Assembly (NCBI GenBank): GCA_903903985.1
Contig: CAIVAT010000022.1
Span: forward strand, 1-64,000
DNA: 64,000 nt
Direction of reading: 5' to 3'
Source of the DNA: an uncultured Bacteroidales bacterium
GTDB taxonomy: Bacteria; Bacteroidota; Bacteroidia; Bacteroidales; FEN-979
Every line of letters starts with the position of its first letter. Within the stretch, counting starts at the first letter, position 1. The notes beneath the pieces are model-generated. The model was given only the letters and a program-made list of their open reading frames with translations. It was not told where the DNA came from and searched no databases. This document shows positions 16,639 through 26,214 of this stretch, in pieces. Made by a program: the position numbers and the translations under genes.

Positions 16639-17877
16639 TTATAATTGCCCTGGATTTCTTTTTTGTCTGACGCCGTTTTTATAATAACGACTTTTCCTGT
16701 ATTTCCCATCTGACCAGAATTCTTTCCATTCTCCTTCTTCCTTCCCATCGGAAAAAGCTCCTTCAGTCCAGCCTCCGTTTTCATTGAATTTCTTCCAGAA
16801 ACCTTCTTCTGAATCATTCTTATACTGACCTTGCATGTATAATTTCCCATTCCTATACCACCAAATACAATTCCCTTCCCTCTTGCCATTGATATAAAAA
16901 AATTCTCCTTTTTCCTCGTAGGTTGAATACCAACAAACCCATTTCCGTTGCGGTTCCCCATTAATGATGCTTCCTTCACACCAGTCGCCATTTTCGTTGT
17001 AATATTTCCAAATGCCTTCCGGTAAGTCATTTTTTAATTCTCCTGCCTCTAAAATATTCCCCGCCGAACCGTAACGGACCCACTGTCCTTCTGCTTTTCC
17101 CTTGAAGAGGTTACCCTCCCACCGGCTTTGAGTTGTTTGATATACCTTCCATTTCCCATCTTCCAATCCATTTACAAAATTGCCTTGTGAAGACAAGGTC
17201 CCTTTTTCAAAATAAGAGGTCCATAATCCTTCTTTTACTCCATTTTCATAGTTCCCCGTAGAAGATTTCTTCCCGGAACGGAAATAATCCGTAAAATAAC
17301 CGCACCCATTTTTCAGGTCACCCGTTTTAAATTGCTTGCCATGTGAATCCCTGGTAAATTCAACACTCCACAAACTATCCTGATGAAATAACCTTTTTGA
17401 AAAGATCTCCCCATTGGAGTGAAAGAAAGTCCACGAACCATCTCTCAACCCATTTTTCATTGAACCGTGCGCATAAACTTTCCCATCTGAAAAGTTTTCA
17501 AGGTATTCCCCATCCCGTTTTTCATTCAAATAATTTACAGAAATTTTAATGTTGCCATTTTCATAGTACCATGAGCATTGTCCATCATCAAATACGGTCG
17601 GGTCGACCGATCTGAGTTTCCCTTCCATCTGGATCTTTCCTGACAAATAGTAGTCCCGAACCATCCCGTCAGGGTTACCATCAAGAAAGGTAATGATCCT
17701 GTAATATTTGACTGAATCACCTTTCTGGGGTTCTTTCCAATCTTCATTGAATAAAATTGTCCATACGCCAACTCTTTCGCCCTTAGCATTGAATTTATTC
17801 GGGGATTGCGGGATCTGGGAGAATCCGACCGATACAACAAGAAAAAGAATAAAGCCGAGGAGCACCTTTATTTTCAT
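16639..17877 (-). CDS. Exported MORN-repeat (YwqK-like) protein
   Basis: 412 residues with a cleavable signal (MKIKVLLGFILFLVVSVGFSQ). The mature protein is made of about fourteen ~24-residue MORN-variant units, recognised by repeated YxNGxxxxxGxW/GxWxxY patterns, for example YENGVKEGLWTSYFEKG, FVNGLEDGKWKVY and YKNDSEEGFWKKFNENG. Proteins of this type are frequent in Bacteroidota and are often labelled YwqK-like, but no antitoxin partner is present and the signal peptide argues for an envelope role. It sits 62 bases upstream (minus strand) of the T9SS gene and may be co-transcribed with it. Function unknown. Confidence 0.8.
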   Translation of the reverse strand: MKIKVLLGFILFLVVSVGFSQIPQSPNKFNAKGERVGVWTILFNEDWKEPQKGDSVKYYRIITFLDGNPDGMVRDYYLSGKIQMEGKLRSVDPTVFDDGQCSWYYENGNIKISVNYLNEKRDGEYLENFSDGKVYAHGSMKNGLRDGSWTFFHSNGEIFSKRLFHQDSLWSVEFTRDSHGKQFKTGDLKNGCGYFTDYFRSGKKSSTGNYENGVKEGLWTSYFEKGTLSSQGNFVNGLEDGKWKVYQTTQSRWEGNLFKGKAEGQWVRYGSAGNILEAGELKNDLPEGIWKYYNENGDWCEGSIINGEPQRKWVCWYSTYEEKGEFFYINGKREGNCIWWYRNGKLYMQGQYKNDSEEGFWKKFNENGGWTEGAFSDGKEEGEWKEFWSDGKYRKSRYYKNGVRQKRNPGQL

Positions 17878-18044
17878 GTTACTTTAATTTCAGAAAGGCA
17901 GACAATACAGGATGTTGCTATTTTACCGTTCAACATGCTTTTGATAATGGAAGGCAGGTTGTACTGTTCAATGGCAAACGCACGCATATTGGTCAAATCA
18001 CGCCGTGCTTGCTGATAATAATGCCCTGACCCGTAAAACGATAT

Positions 18045-18653
18045 TCATCTCCTTTCGATATCAAGGATATTTCCATCGTCGAACATTTTTTTCAGTTCAG
18101 CTTTTGAAAATCCGTAAATTTCCTGTGTATAGGCATTGTCGCCGTTACGTTGTAATTTGTTAATACCTGATATCTTATCTGTTTCATACAGATTAAAACG
18201 AACATACACAGAATCGCCAAAAACATATTCGATTTTTAAAAGTGTATATTGATTGTTCTTCGTTTTTATTTCGAAAATGTCACCGATTTGAGGTGTTAAT
18301 ATCAGTTTAGCGTTTTTTTCGTCTTTTTTTATATCACTGACAACTCCAATTATTATTAGTAATAACACTATTGCCAAACCAGAAAACATCCATATGGGCG
18401 TCCTGGTTTTTGCTTTTAAAATATGGTAAGGAGCCATCAAAGAAGGCGGCATATCTTCAAGTTTTAAAACCTGGCTGCATTGGTTGCAATGGCTACTTCC
18501 CGTTTTTCTCATAGGGAAAAAAGGTATCCAGAAGAGGTGTGCATATTTTTGAAATACATACATCTGAATACTGTTCTGCTCCCCACAGTTCGGACATGTT
18601 GTGGCGATGATTTCTTGCGCAAGTTTTTCGCCCTTGGTCCCGTAGATAATCAT
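18045..18653 (-). CDS. Zinc-ribbon membrane protein
   Basis: 202 residues. The N-terminal 65 residues carry CPNCG and, 40 residues later, CNQCS, a four-Cys zinc ribbon interrupted by an aromatic stretch (FQKYAHLFWIPFFPM) that may touch the membrane. A TM helix follows at about 108-128 (WMFSGLAIVLLLIIIGVV), then a 75-residue soluble domain with GDIFEIKTKNNQYTLLKI and YGFSKAELKKMF. The overall plan (zinc ribbon, TM, small beta domain) occurs in uncharacterised Bacteroidota proteins. The start ATG at 18653 fits because the Cys residues follow at once. Function unknown. Confidence 0.75.
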   Translation of the reverse strand: MIIYGTKGEKLAQEIIATTCPNCGEQNSIQMYVFQKYAHLFWIPFFPMRKTGSSHCNQCSQVLKLEDMPPSLMAPYHILKAKTRTPIWMFSGLAIVLLLIIIGVVSDIKKDEKNAKLILTPQIGDIFEIKTKNNQYTLLKIEYVFGDSVYVRFNLYETDKISGINKLQRNGDNAYTQEIYGFSKAELKKMFDDGNILDIERR

Positions 18654-18710
18654 ATTGGTCTATTGTTTAAACTTGTTTTTCATGAGCGCATTTTTCATGA
18701 CGCCTTTATT

Positions 18711-19109
18711 TTATTTTGGTCTCCTGTCATCATGGACTTTATCCGTGCCAGTCCCGACGATAAATATAGCAACTATTATGAATAATAACAGACCGGAGAA
18801 TTTCAGTGCTATAAAGATCATGAATATTTTCTTGAATTTCATGAAGAATTTTTTAAGGACGCTGAAGTTGAGGTCATTTAATCGACACCATTCCGGGACA
18901 GGGTTTGCAATGCCATTTCGCTGCAGCATCGTCATCCCTGGCGCAAGTATTTCTTTTGGAGTGCTATGAATATCAAGCATTGCCGGACAACATGGCGGAT
19001 TCCCTACAGCGTTGACTGCCACCTGCAACGTGAATAGCCATTTGATTGCCATGATCGTCCCGCTTACTGAAAGAAAGATTTGTAACATACATCCGGAGGC
19101 CATGATCAC
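18711..19109 (-). CDS. Possible small membrane protein, doubtful ORF
   Basis: A 132-codon ORF upstream of the zinc-ribbon gene on the same strand. Its first half has no character. The last ~43 residues (from a Met: MKFKKIFMIFIALKFSGLLL...) form a basic start plus one TM helix and could be a genuine short protein beginning near 18842. An overlapping 104-codon ORF on the plus strand (18655-18969) is equally unsupported. Listed because the stretch would otherwise be empty. Confidence 0.3.
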   Translation of the reverse strand: MIMASGCMLQIFLSVSGTIMAIKWLFTLQVAVNAVGNPPCCPAMLDIHSTPKEILAPGMTMLQRNGIANPVPEWCRLNDLNFSVLKKFFMKFKKIFMIFIALKFSGLLLFIIVAIFIVGTGTDKVHDDRRPK

Positions 19110-19184
19110 CCGGAATTCAGTTGCCCAAAAGACGGGTCAATCAAAAATACCCATAACCCGGGCCTCTATGGAAGTTTTTCCGGT

Positions 19185-19571
19185 CTAATTGAATTCACTG
19201 ATCAGGGAAGCGATTTTTTCAAATGCTTTTTCATCTTTGATCACATATTGCTCTGCCCCTTTTTGGATGGTCTGCATGGCAATGCCATACCGTTCCTGGC
19301 TTGAAAGCATAATGACATGGATAGCGGGGTAGTGTTTTTTTATTGTCTGCAAAATCTCCATCCCATTGGCTGCATCTTTCTGAACGGTATTCAGGAAATA
19401 ATCGAGAATGATGACATCCGGTCCTTCCGACAGATGGCCCAGACATTCTTCCCCGGTATGAAAAGAAAAAACCTGGTGGGCAATTTTCCGGGTCAGATAA
19501 TCCTCCAACGCTTCTGTAAGCATGGAATCATCATCCACAATAAATATCTTTTTGGGTTTTGCGTAGTCCAT
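19185..19571 (-). CDS. Single-domain response regulator
   Basis: 128 residues consisting of one receiver domain: acidic pocket DDD (13-15), phospho-acceptor Asp57 in IILDYFLN, Ser in VIMLSSQ, and Lys in YVIKDEKAF. No output domain. It begins 41 bases beyond the stop of the large hybrid kinase on the same strand, so the two are probably co-transcribed. The likely job is to accept phosphate from the HPt domain of that kinase and signal by protein contact, or to act as a phosphate sink (inference). Confidence 0.93.
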   Translation of the reverse strand: MDYAKPKKIFIVDDDSMLTEALEDYLTRKIAHQVFSFHTGEECLGHLSEGPDVIILDYFLNTVQKDAANGMEILQTIKKHYPAIHVIMLSSQERYGIAMQTIQKGAEQYVIKDEKAFEKIASLISEFN

Positions 19572-19612
19572 CGTTGATTATTTTTCAGGTAAATTTAAAA
19601 TAAAATTTGAAA

Positions 19613-22600
19613 TCAAAATGATTTTAGTTCATTTTCCGCCTGCCTGATCAACCGGAACAGCTGATCAATCTGCTCATGAAGAGGGGTTGCTTCCGTTACA
19701 TCCTGACGGCATTCCTGTTCAATTTTCAGTGCAAGCTCCTTTGCTTCCGACATGCCCATCATCATCCATTTTGTTTTATATCCGTGGATCTGATTTGCAA
19801 TTTCTTCCATGTCATTCGCGGCAGAAGCCCTTTTCACTTTATCTATCAAGGCCGGCGCTGTATCCAGAAACATGCGGATATATTTTTGCATACGGCCGGT
19901 ATCTCCGTCACAGAAGTTTTCGAGGTAGGAGAGGTTGGTCACTGCTGAAGAAAATTCCGTTTGCTGTCTTATCCCTGCATGATCCCTTCCTTTATACCGG
20001 ATTTCTCTTCCTGTTGCTTTTGCAATCGCGGCAATGAGTTGTGACACCCTGAACGGTTTCGGCACATAATCATTCATCCCTGCTGAACGGCATTTATCCA
20101 GGTCGGTCCGCACAACGCTTGCAGTCAGGGCAATTACAGGGACCTGATGGTTCCGGACTCCGGATTGAGGATTGCGGATCTGCCGAGTGGCTTCGTAGCC
20201 ATCCATCAGGGGCATTTGCACATCCATCAGGATCAAGTCAAAATCTTGATTTTCTGCATATTCCAAAGCCTCTTTCCCATTCGTGGCCAACGACAGTTCC
20301 ACGGTGGCCTTTGAGATCAGCGTATCGTGCACGACGATTCGGTTGTACTCGTTATCATCAACGATCAGGATCTTTAACCCGTTCAGCGTGCTGCCATCAA
20401 ACTCTTCGGTGGATTGCTGCATGGCCAGTCTTTCGGCTGAACCCTGCCGACAATCTATTTCAAATGAAAAGATGGTGCCTGCACCCTCTTCACTTTCGAT
20501 GGAGATGCTGCCTCCCATTAACTCCACTAACTGCCTGCTGATGGTCAATCCCAATCCCGTTCCGCCGAATTTCCTGGTATCCGAAGAATGAGCCTGTGAG
20601 AAACTTTCAAAAACGGTCTCCAGTTTGTCCTGCGGAATACCAATACCCGTATCGATAATGGAAAACCGAATGCCCTGATCGCGGGACCCTTTTTCGATCT
20701 CAAGTGTCACACTGCCTTTTTCGGTAAACTTCAGGGCATTTCCAGCAAGGTTGATGAGGACCTGGTTAAGCCTGACAGAATCGCCAACAAGCACCTGCGG
20801 AACACGCGCGTCAACAAGGGTGACCAGTTCAATTCCCTTTTCATCCGCCTTGTGCTGCAGCAACTGTTTTACCTGCTCAGCCAGGTCGCGGATAGAAAAA
20901 TCAATCTGCTCCATTTCCATTTTACCCGCTTCCATTTTTGAGAGGTCAAGAATATCGTTGATGATATGGAGGAGTGTATCGGAAGATTTTTTTATTCCAT
21001 CCAGGTACTGTTTCTGGTCGTCGCGAGGATTTTTATCAATCAGTAAATTCGTCATTCCCATCACTGCATTCATCGGTGTGCGGATCTCGTGGCTCATGTT
21101 GGCCAGGAATTGCTGCTTGAATTTTTCACTTTGTTCGGCACGTTCTTTTTGCACCACGACTTCAGCCGTTCGTTTAACCACGGTATCTTCCAGGTTTTTC
21201 TGGCGTTCTTTCAGTACCTTCTCCCGGCTTTTGATGTAATACCAGATTGTTCCTGTGAGCAGGATGATATATAAGCAGTAAGCCCACCATGTTTTCCATA
21301 TTGGGGGCAGAATGATGAAGCTGAAGGAAGTTCCCTTTTCGTTCCAGACACCGTCGGCATTGGCCGCTTTGACAAAAAAGGTGTATCTCCCTGGACCCAG
21401 GTTGGTATAACGCACCTCACGTACCATGCCGGCCTGGGTCCATTCTTTATCGTTTGGTAAGAGCCTGTAGGCAAACCGGCAATCATTTCCCCGGTTGAAC
21501 TGTATTGCCGTATAATGAAATGTAAGGTCATTTCGGTCGTATGTGAAACTGGCATGAACCCCCATTGCAATGTGAAAGGCCATCAGCCCGTCTTTGCCCA
21601 ATGTGGCCGGTTTTCCTGCAATATCCATGTCAGTAAGAACCACCGAAGGTGCAATCCTATCTTTATTGATCTTTTCCGGGTAGAAACTGATCACCCCTGT
21701 TTCTCCTGCAAAGTACATTTCACCGTCGGCACACTTTCCGGATGCACAATAGTTGAACGATAAATCTTTCAGACCATTTTGCCGGTCGTACAACTGCGAT
21801 TGCCCGGAGACAGGATCCAGCCGGCACAAGCCGTTATTCGTACCGATCCACAACAGGCCTTTTGAATCCTGCAGGATACTCCTGATTGAATTGCTGGGTA
21901 ATCCGTTTGAATTATCATACCGTTTGAGAATTTTCCCGTTTTTATCCATGAGTAATAACCCAAGCAGGTAGTCCCCCACCCATAAGTTTCCTGTTCTGTT
22001 GTCTTCAACGATGGAACCCATCACGTCAGCCGGACCGGTTAACGGGTCGCTGAACACGGTGAACCTGCCCGTAACGGGTTCCAGCCTGGTAACGCCACCA
22101 TAAATGGTACCGATCCAGATGTTCTTGTCTTTATCCTCGGTGAGGCCCCTGACAATGTTGTCGCCCAGGCAATTAATATACCGTTTCGCTGATTCTGCAT
22201 CAATGATCCGGGCTTCAGCTGCATCGACGCGCAACACCTGTATTCCATATAGTTCAGGGTGATATGGCGGAACGAGGTTCCAATTCCCATATGAATAGGT
22301 GTCGTCCGTCTTGTACCGCAGGCGGTATTTTCCTGTTTCCAGCCGGATGGTCCCTACGCGTATACTGCCACTTCCGTCACTCCGGGTGTATTCCTTATTC
22401 ATTTCCCAGATTATTTTTCCGCCTCCATCTTCTATCCATCCATAATCTGATTTAGCAACAAACAGATTACCCAGTGCTGTTACCAGGAATTCTCCCGGCT
22501 CACTGATGGAGAAAGAGACCGATTTATCCGCATTGTTCCCGGGGCGAAGGATCTCCGCCACACGCCTGTCGGATGTGGAAAATTTATCAACCAGGTCAAA

Positions 22601-24322
22601 TAATCCAGGGGTGTATGAAGTATCTGTCTTCACATAATGAGTGTATTTTTTTTTATCATATTCAAAACAGTCAAGGCCTGTTTGTGTTCCTATCCACAGT
22701 TTTCCGTCGGAGGCCGCTTTAAGGCAATTGATTCTTTGATATTGCAGGCTGTTGGCGTTGGCCGGGTCATGTGAAAAGGTAACAAACGTGCCTTTTTTCC
22801 GGTCCATCAGGCTTAACCCCCCGACTGTCGATACCCAGAGCCTTCCGGCCTTATCTTCAACAATATCCGTGACCATCCCCTTAACAAGTGAATTTTTTCG
22901 ACGTTCCTCATGTTGGTAGTGTGTCCAGGTGCCTGCTTTTTTATCATATCTGTCCAACCCTGCAACTGTCCCAAACCAGGTAATGCCAGGTTCTGAAGGG
23001 GCCTCATAAATGGTCACTACTGTTGAATCCAATGGGCCGTTTGAATTGCCGGGAATTTTAGTCATGAAAGGAAACTTAACAATCCTGCTTTCCTTGCTGA
23101 CACCTTCCCCGGAAGCAGCCCATAACAGTCCTGTCCGGTCAATCATGATTGCATTTACCGGCGACGGCGCCAGGCCTTCCGGCAGGGCTGTATTTAATGT
23201 GTAACTGATAAACCTGTCTATTTTATGATCATAACAATTGAGCCCATCCCTGGAAATATACCAGATATTACCATCAGGCGTTTCCGCAGGATTCTTGAGA
23301 AACCCGGCACTCATGCCCTGTGTGTCGCCAGGAGAAAAAAAATAATGCCTGAAAGTTCCTGATACAGGTTCGAGCCTGTCCATGCCACGTTTGGTCGGGA
23401 TCCAAACAAATCCTTGTTTATCTGCATAAACAGTAACCATGGTATCGCACATCAGGGTGCTATTGTTGAACGGATCATGCTTGTAATGGATCATCTTGCC
23501 GTTCGCAGGATTTAAACAAAACAGGCCACCGCCGAATGTAGAGATGTATAAGTTCCCTTTACGATCATTTGCAATGCCTCCCAGTTTCTTAAAATCCGCC
23601 GCCATTTCATATGTTAAGGCAGGTTTGTAGCGGATGAACTTATCCTTCTTCGGATCAAACCAGTGCAGGGTGTTTTCTGGTCCTCCCCAATTGGTAGTCC
23701 AGATCTTTCCGCTGGTATCTTCAACAAAGCCATACCTGTCCAACCCGAAACGGTTGCAGAACTCAGCATAAACCAGGTCGCTGGCCAGGCTTTCCGGATC
23801 TTTCGGATCGTGCCGGAAAGAGGTCCAGGTGTTTGTTTTTGGGTTAAACCGGTCAACGGGCCTGGTATCCCCGGAGTTGATAGAAACAGTCCAGATGCAG
23901 CCTTGCTTATCTTCATGAATGAAAGAGATGAACACGGACGGATCTTTTTTCTTAAGATTCGTATTCGGATATTCATAAAACCGCTTTGTAGCCCTTTCAA
24001 ACCTGATCAGTGTCGACGACCCGATCCAGATATCCCCGTTGGCATCTTCATGCAAAGCAACAATGACATTTGCCTTCAGACTGTTGGGATTTGAAGGATT
24101 GTACTGGAATGTTGCAACTGTTGAGCCATCGTAGGAAACCAGCCCGTTCAGGGTCCCCATCCAGATAAAACCCAGATGATCCTGAATCATGGCCAGTACC
24201 TCGTTGTCGGAAAGCCCGTTGGCGACAGTGAGGTGCTCGAACCCTATGCGGTTGAGTGCTTGCTGGGCAATTGCTCCCCAGGTGCAACAAATAAGAATGA
24301 ATAAGGAAAGTGTTTTTTTCAT
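19613..24322 (-). CDS. Hybrid two-component sensor: Reg_prop propeller, Y_Y_Y, histidine kinase, receiver, HPt
   Basis: 1569 residues. The order is: signal peptide (MKKTLSLFILICCTWGAIAQ); periplasmic Reg_prop blades (about 30-550 and 725-860, units like GLLWIGTNNGLCRLDP); Y_Y_Y domain (about 930-1000, ending GRYTFFVKAANADG); a TM helix (about 1015-1035); HisKA with His1078 in SHEIRTPM; HATPase_c; receiver with Asp1367 in DLILMDVQMP; and HPt with His1513 in IHGYK. The periplasmic part senses a ligand, often a glycan fragment in Bacteroidota. Unlike classical HTCS it ends in HPt and has no AraC-type DNA-binding domain, so the signal must leave by phosphotransfer, likely to the receiver gene next door. 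A ~130-residue insertion (about 575-705) splits the propeller. Confidence 0.93.
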   Translation of the reverse strand: MKKTLSLFILICCTWGAIAQQALNRIGFEHLTVANGLSDNEVLAMIQDHLGFIWMGTLNGLVSYDGSTVATFQYNPSNPNSLKANVIVALHEDANGDIWIGSSTLIRFERATKRFYEYPNTNLKKKDPSVFISFIHEDKQGCIWTVSINSGDTRPVDRFNPKTNTWTSFRHDPKDPESLASDLVYAEFCNRFGLDRYGFVEDTSGKIWTTNWGGPENTLHWFDPKKDKFIRYKPALTYEMAADFKKLGGIANDRKGNLYISTFGGGLFCLNPANGKMIHYKHDPFNNSTLMCDTMVTVYADKQGFVWIPTKRGMDRLEPVSGTFRHYFFSPGDTQGMSAGFLKNPAETPDGNIWYISRDGLNCYDHKIDRFISYTLNTALPEGLAPSPVNAIMIDRTGLLWAASGEGVSKESRIVKFPFMTKIPGNSNGPLDSTVVTIYEAPSEPGITWFGTVAGLDRYDKKAGTWTHYQHEERRKNSLVKGMVTDIVEDKAGRLWVSTVGGLSLMDRKKGTFVTFSHDPANANSLQYQRINCLKAASDGKLWIGTQTGLDCFEYDKKKYTHYVKTDTSYTPGLFDLVDKFSTSDRRVAEILRPGNNADKSVSFSISEPGEFLVTALGNLFVAKSDYGWIEDGGGKIIWEMNKEYTRSDGSGSIRVGTIRLETGKYRLRYKTDDTYSYGNWNLVPPYHPELYGIQVLRVDAAEARIIDAESAKRYINCLGDNIVRGLTEDKDKNIWIGTIYGGVTRLEPVTGRFTVFSDPLTGPADVMGSIVEDNRTGNLWVGDYLLGLLLMDKNGKILKRYDNSNGLPSNSIRSILQDSKGLLWIGTNNGLCRLDPVSGQSQLYDRQNGLKDLSFNYCASGKCADGEMYFAGETGVISFYPEKINKDRIAPSVVLTDMDIAGKPATLGKDGLMAFHIAMGVHASFTYDRNDLTFHYTAIQFNRGNDCRFAYRLLPNDKEWTQAGMVREVRYTNLGPGRYTFFVKAANADGVWNEKGTSFSFIILPPIWKTWWAYCLYIILLTGTIWYYIKSREKVLKERQKNLEDTVVKRTAEVVVQKERAEQSEKFKQQFLANMSHEIRTPMNAVMGMTNLLIDKNPRDDQKQYLDGIKKSSDTLLHIINDILDLSKMEAGKMEMEQIDFSIRDLAEQVKQLLQHKADEKGIELVTLVDARVPQVLVGDSVRLNQVLINLAGNALKFTEKGSVTLEIEKGSRDQGIRFSIIDTGIGIPQDKLETVFESFSQAHSSDTRKFGGTGLGLTISRQLVELMGGSISIESEEGAGTIFSFEIDCRQGSAERLAMQQSTEEFDGSTLNGLKILIVDDNEYNRIVVHDTLISKATVELSLATNGKEALEYAENQDFDLILMDVQMPLMDGYEATRQIRNPQSGVRNHQVPVIALTASVVRTDLDKCRSAGMNDYVPKPFRVSQLIAAIAKATGREIRYKGRDHAGIRQQTEFSSAVTNLSYLENFCDGDTGRMQKYIRMFLDTAPALIDKVKRASAANDMEEIANQIHGYKTKWMMMGMSEAKELALKIEQECRQDVTEATPLHEQIDQLFRLIRQAENELKSF

Positions 24323-24634
24323 TGGGAAAACTGAACATTACATATGAATATTAAACAGGCAGACAGCAATACATGAACGACTGATGTTCATGTTTTCTCG
24401 TGTTCAAGTCAAAAATCAGTATGTAACCGGAGATTCCGCTAGAGTGTGGGAGTGAGCTTTGCTACTTGACTGCAAAGTGAATGGCAAAAATAACAATTCA
24501 TTGAAACATGAGGACATAAAAGATTTGTTAAAGCATCCCATCGAAATTATTGCGGGCTGGAAAATTGTGTTGCCCTGGCTAAATTGTCATAAATTTGAAA
24601 GTGAATAAAGATTGGTATGTATCGATAATTACAA
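24323..24634. other. Divergent promoter region
   Basis: No gene. It separates the hybrid kinase (minus) from the methyltransferase-like gene (plus). It contains a hairpin at 24371-24393 and, for the plus-strand gene, TAAATTTG at 24590-24597, a match to the Bacteroidota -7 element, about 38 bases before the start codon. Confidence 0.45.
24371..24393. repeat. 8-bp inverted repeat upstream of the hybrid kinase gene
   Basis: ACATGAAC, 7 bases, GTTCATGT: a perfect dyad 49 bases upstream of the kinase start (minus strand). It could be an operator or a leader hairpin; no T-run follows. Confidence 0.45.
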
Positions 24635-25357
24635 ATGGCAACAGGAAAAATGAATACAGAAAAGACGAACAGTTCCAGAACGTCACTGCCAAAAATAATC
24701 CTGACGGTATTTTACCTGCTTCTTTTCCCCGTCATGATCCTGCTCCTGTCGGGAGATTGGTTTTGGCCAGAAGGCTGGATTTTCAGCTCCTGGTTTATGC
24801 TTCTTTGCATCACCTGCATTATTTATCTCTACAGGTATAATCCGGCATTGCTGGCTGAACGGTATAAAACCAAAGCAGATAACCAGGCCGGGTGGGACAG
24901 GTATTTTGTGGTGATCATACAGATTTCATTCCTGGGCTGGATCGTGGTGATGCCTTTGGATGCAAAGAGATATGAATGGACATCCGCATTCCCGGTCTGG
25001 CTGGAGGTTATTGGTATGACCCTGTTGTTGTTTTCCGCATTTTTCTTTTTCAGAAGCTATAAGGACAACTCTTTCTTATCCCCGCTGGTAAGAATACAGA
25101 CGGAACGGCAGCATGAGGTAGTTTCAACGGGTGTTTACGGATTTGTCAGGCATCCGATGTACCTGGCCGGAGTCCTCCTCTTTTTTGGCACTCCGATGCT
25201 GTTGGGTTCATTATACGGTATATTGCTTGGGTTGGTGTTCATGCTGACGATCATGGGCAGAATCATTGGCGAAGAAAAATTGCTAAAAAAGGATTTAGAA
25301 GGATATAATGCCTACACAGGGAAAGTCAAATACAGGTTGATCCCGTTTATATGGTAA
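24635..25357 (+). CDS. Isoprenylcysteine carboxyl methyltransferase-family membrane protein
   Basis: 240 residues with about five TM helices. The C-terminal half carries the ICMT/PEMT-type signature: VVSTGVYGFVRHPMYLAG (SAM-binding RHPxY), then RIIGEEKLL and LEGYNAYTGKVKYRLIPFIW. Bacterial members methylate small or lipid substrates that are mostly unknown. The start may be ATG 24635 or 24650 (MNTEKTNSS); the first is kept. The next gene begins 57 bases on and may share the transcript. The precise substrate cannot be deduced. Confidence 0.88.
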   Translation: MATGKMNTEKTNSSRTSLPKIILTVFYLLLFPVMILLLSGDWFWPEGWIFSSWFMLLCITCIIYLYRYNPALLAERYKTKADNQAGWDRYFVVIIQISFLGWIVVMPLDAKRYEWTSAFPVWLEVIGMTLLLFSAFFFFRSYKDNSFLSPLVRIQTERQHEVVSTGVYGFVRHPMYLAGVLLFFGTPMLLGSLYGILLGLVFMLTIMGRIIGEEKLLKKDLEGYNAYTGKVKYRLIPFIW

Positions 25358-25414
25358 AAAATAATGCCCTGCCACCTGTGAACAATCCATCAAACATTCC
25401 AAAAACAATGAAAC

Positions 25415-25918
25415 ATGAAACATAAAATCCTGAAACCAGTTCTGATAGCATTTGCCGTCATTGCAACTTTCAGCGCCGGTTTTGCTTTCAGTAAAATTTT
25501 ACCGGCTTCATCCGGAAAGCCTGCCATGAAAAAAGTCACAGGCATCGGCGGGATCTTTTTCAAATGCAAAGACCCCCGGAAATTGAAAGAGTGGTATTCC
25601 AAAAACCTGGGATTTCAAACAGATGCTTACGGGACCAAATTTGAATGGCGGCAGGGAACAGACACTACCAATACAGGGGTTACCCAATGGAGCCCTTTCA
25701 AGGAAACGACAAAGTACTTCGAGCCATCCACAAAGGATTTCATGATCAATTACCGGGTGGAAAACCTGCAGGCCCTTGTCGAACAGTTAAAGGCAGACAA
25801 GGTGATCATCCTCGACACCATTGAATCCTATGATTACGGTAAGTTCATTCACATCCTTGACATCGAGGGGAATAAAATCGAACTCTGGGAACCCATCGAT
25901 GTTGCGTTGGCAAAATAG
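25415..25918 (+). CDS. Exported or membrane-anchored VOC (glyoxalase/bleomycin-resistance fold) protein
   Basis: 167 residues: an N-terminal hydrophobic segment (PVLIAFAVIATFSAGFAF), then a single VOC domain from about residue 40: GIGGIFFKCKDPRKLKEWYSKNLGF, ..., FIHILDIEGNKIELWEP. The ending matches the conserved DPEGNxIELWEP metal-site strand, and the Glu ligand is kept. VOC enzymes include glyoxalases, dioxygenases and resistance proteins, so the reaction cannot be named. The N-terminal anchor is unusual for a family that is mostly cytosolic. Confidence 0.85.
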   Translation: MKHKILKPVLIAFAVIATFSAGFAFSKILPASSGKPAMKKVTGIGGIFFKCKDPRKLKEWYSKNLGFQTDAYGTKFEWRQGTDTTNTGVTQWSPFKETTKYFEPSTKDFMINYRVENLQALVEQLKADKVIILDTIESYDYGKFIHILDIEGNKIELWEPIDVALAK

Positions 25919-26214
25919 CCGGCGGGGTGACCAAATAAAAAGGTCGGTTGTGTTTATGGGGTTATTGGTAACCAATAATTATTTATTACACGAAGGACCA
26001 CAGAGAAATCATGGAGGGCCACAGCGTATGAATTTGGGGGGGGGACTGGCGCATAATCCATATTGGTCATCTTAAAAAGTGTTTTTCTTGCCACTATGTA
26101 ATCCATTGTATTTCAGCTTAAATCATAAAATAAACCCACCCAATTCACGATCCCATTTTTTATGAACTGTTCTTTCTGACAGAAAAACTTAAAAAGCTTC
26201 GGTATACTATCATT

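Noticed and set aside
16639-17877. Antitoxin role for the MORN-repeat protein (YwqK annotation)
   Set aside because: It has a signal peptide and no toxin-like neighbour, so a cytoplasmic antitoxin role is unsupported.
17880-18044. Possible short minus-strand coding remnant (about 50 codons) between the MORN and zinc-ribbon genes
   Set aside because: The open frame lacks a good start and has no recognisable motif.
18655-18969. 104-codon plus-strand ORF
   Set aside because: No recognisable domain; overlaps another weak ORF on the opposite strand and lies among minus-strand genes.
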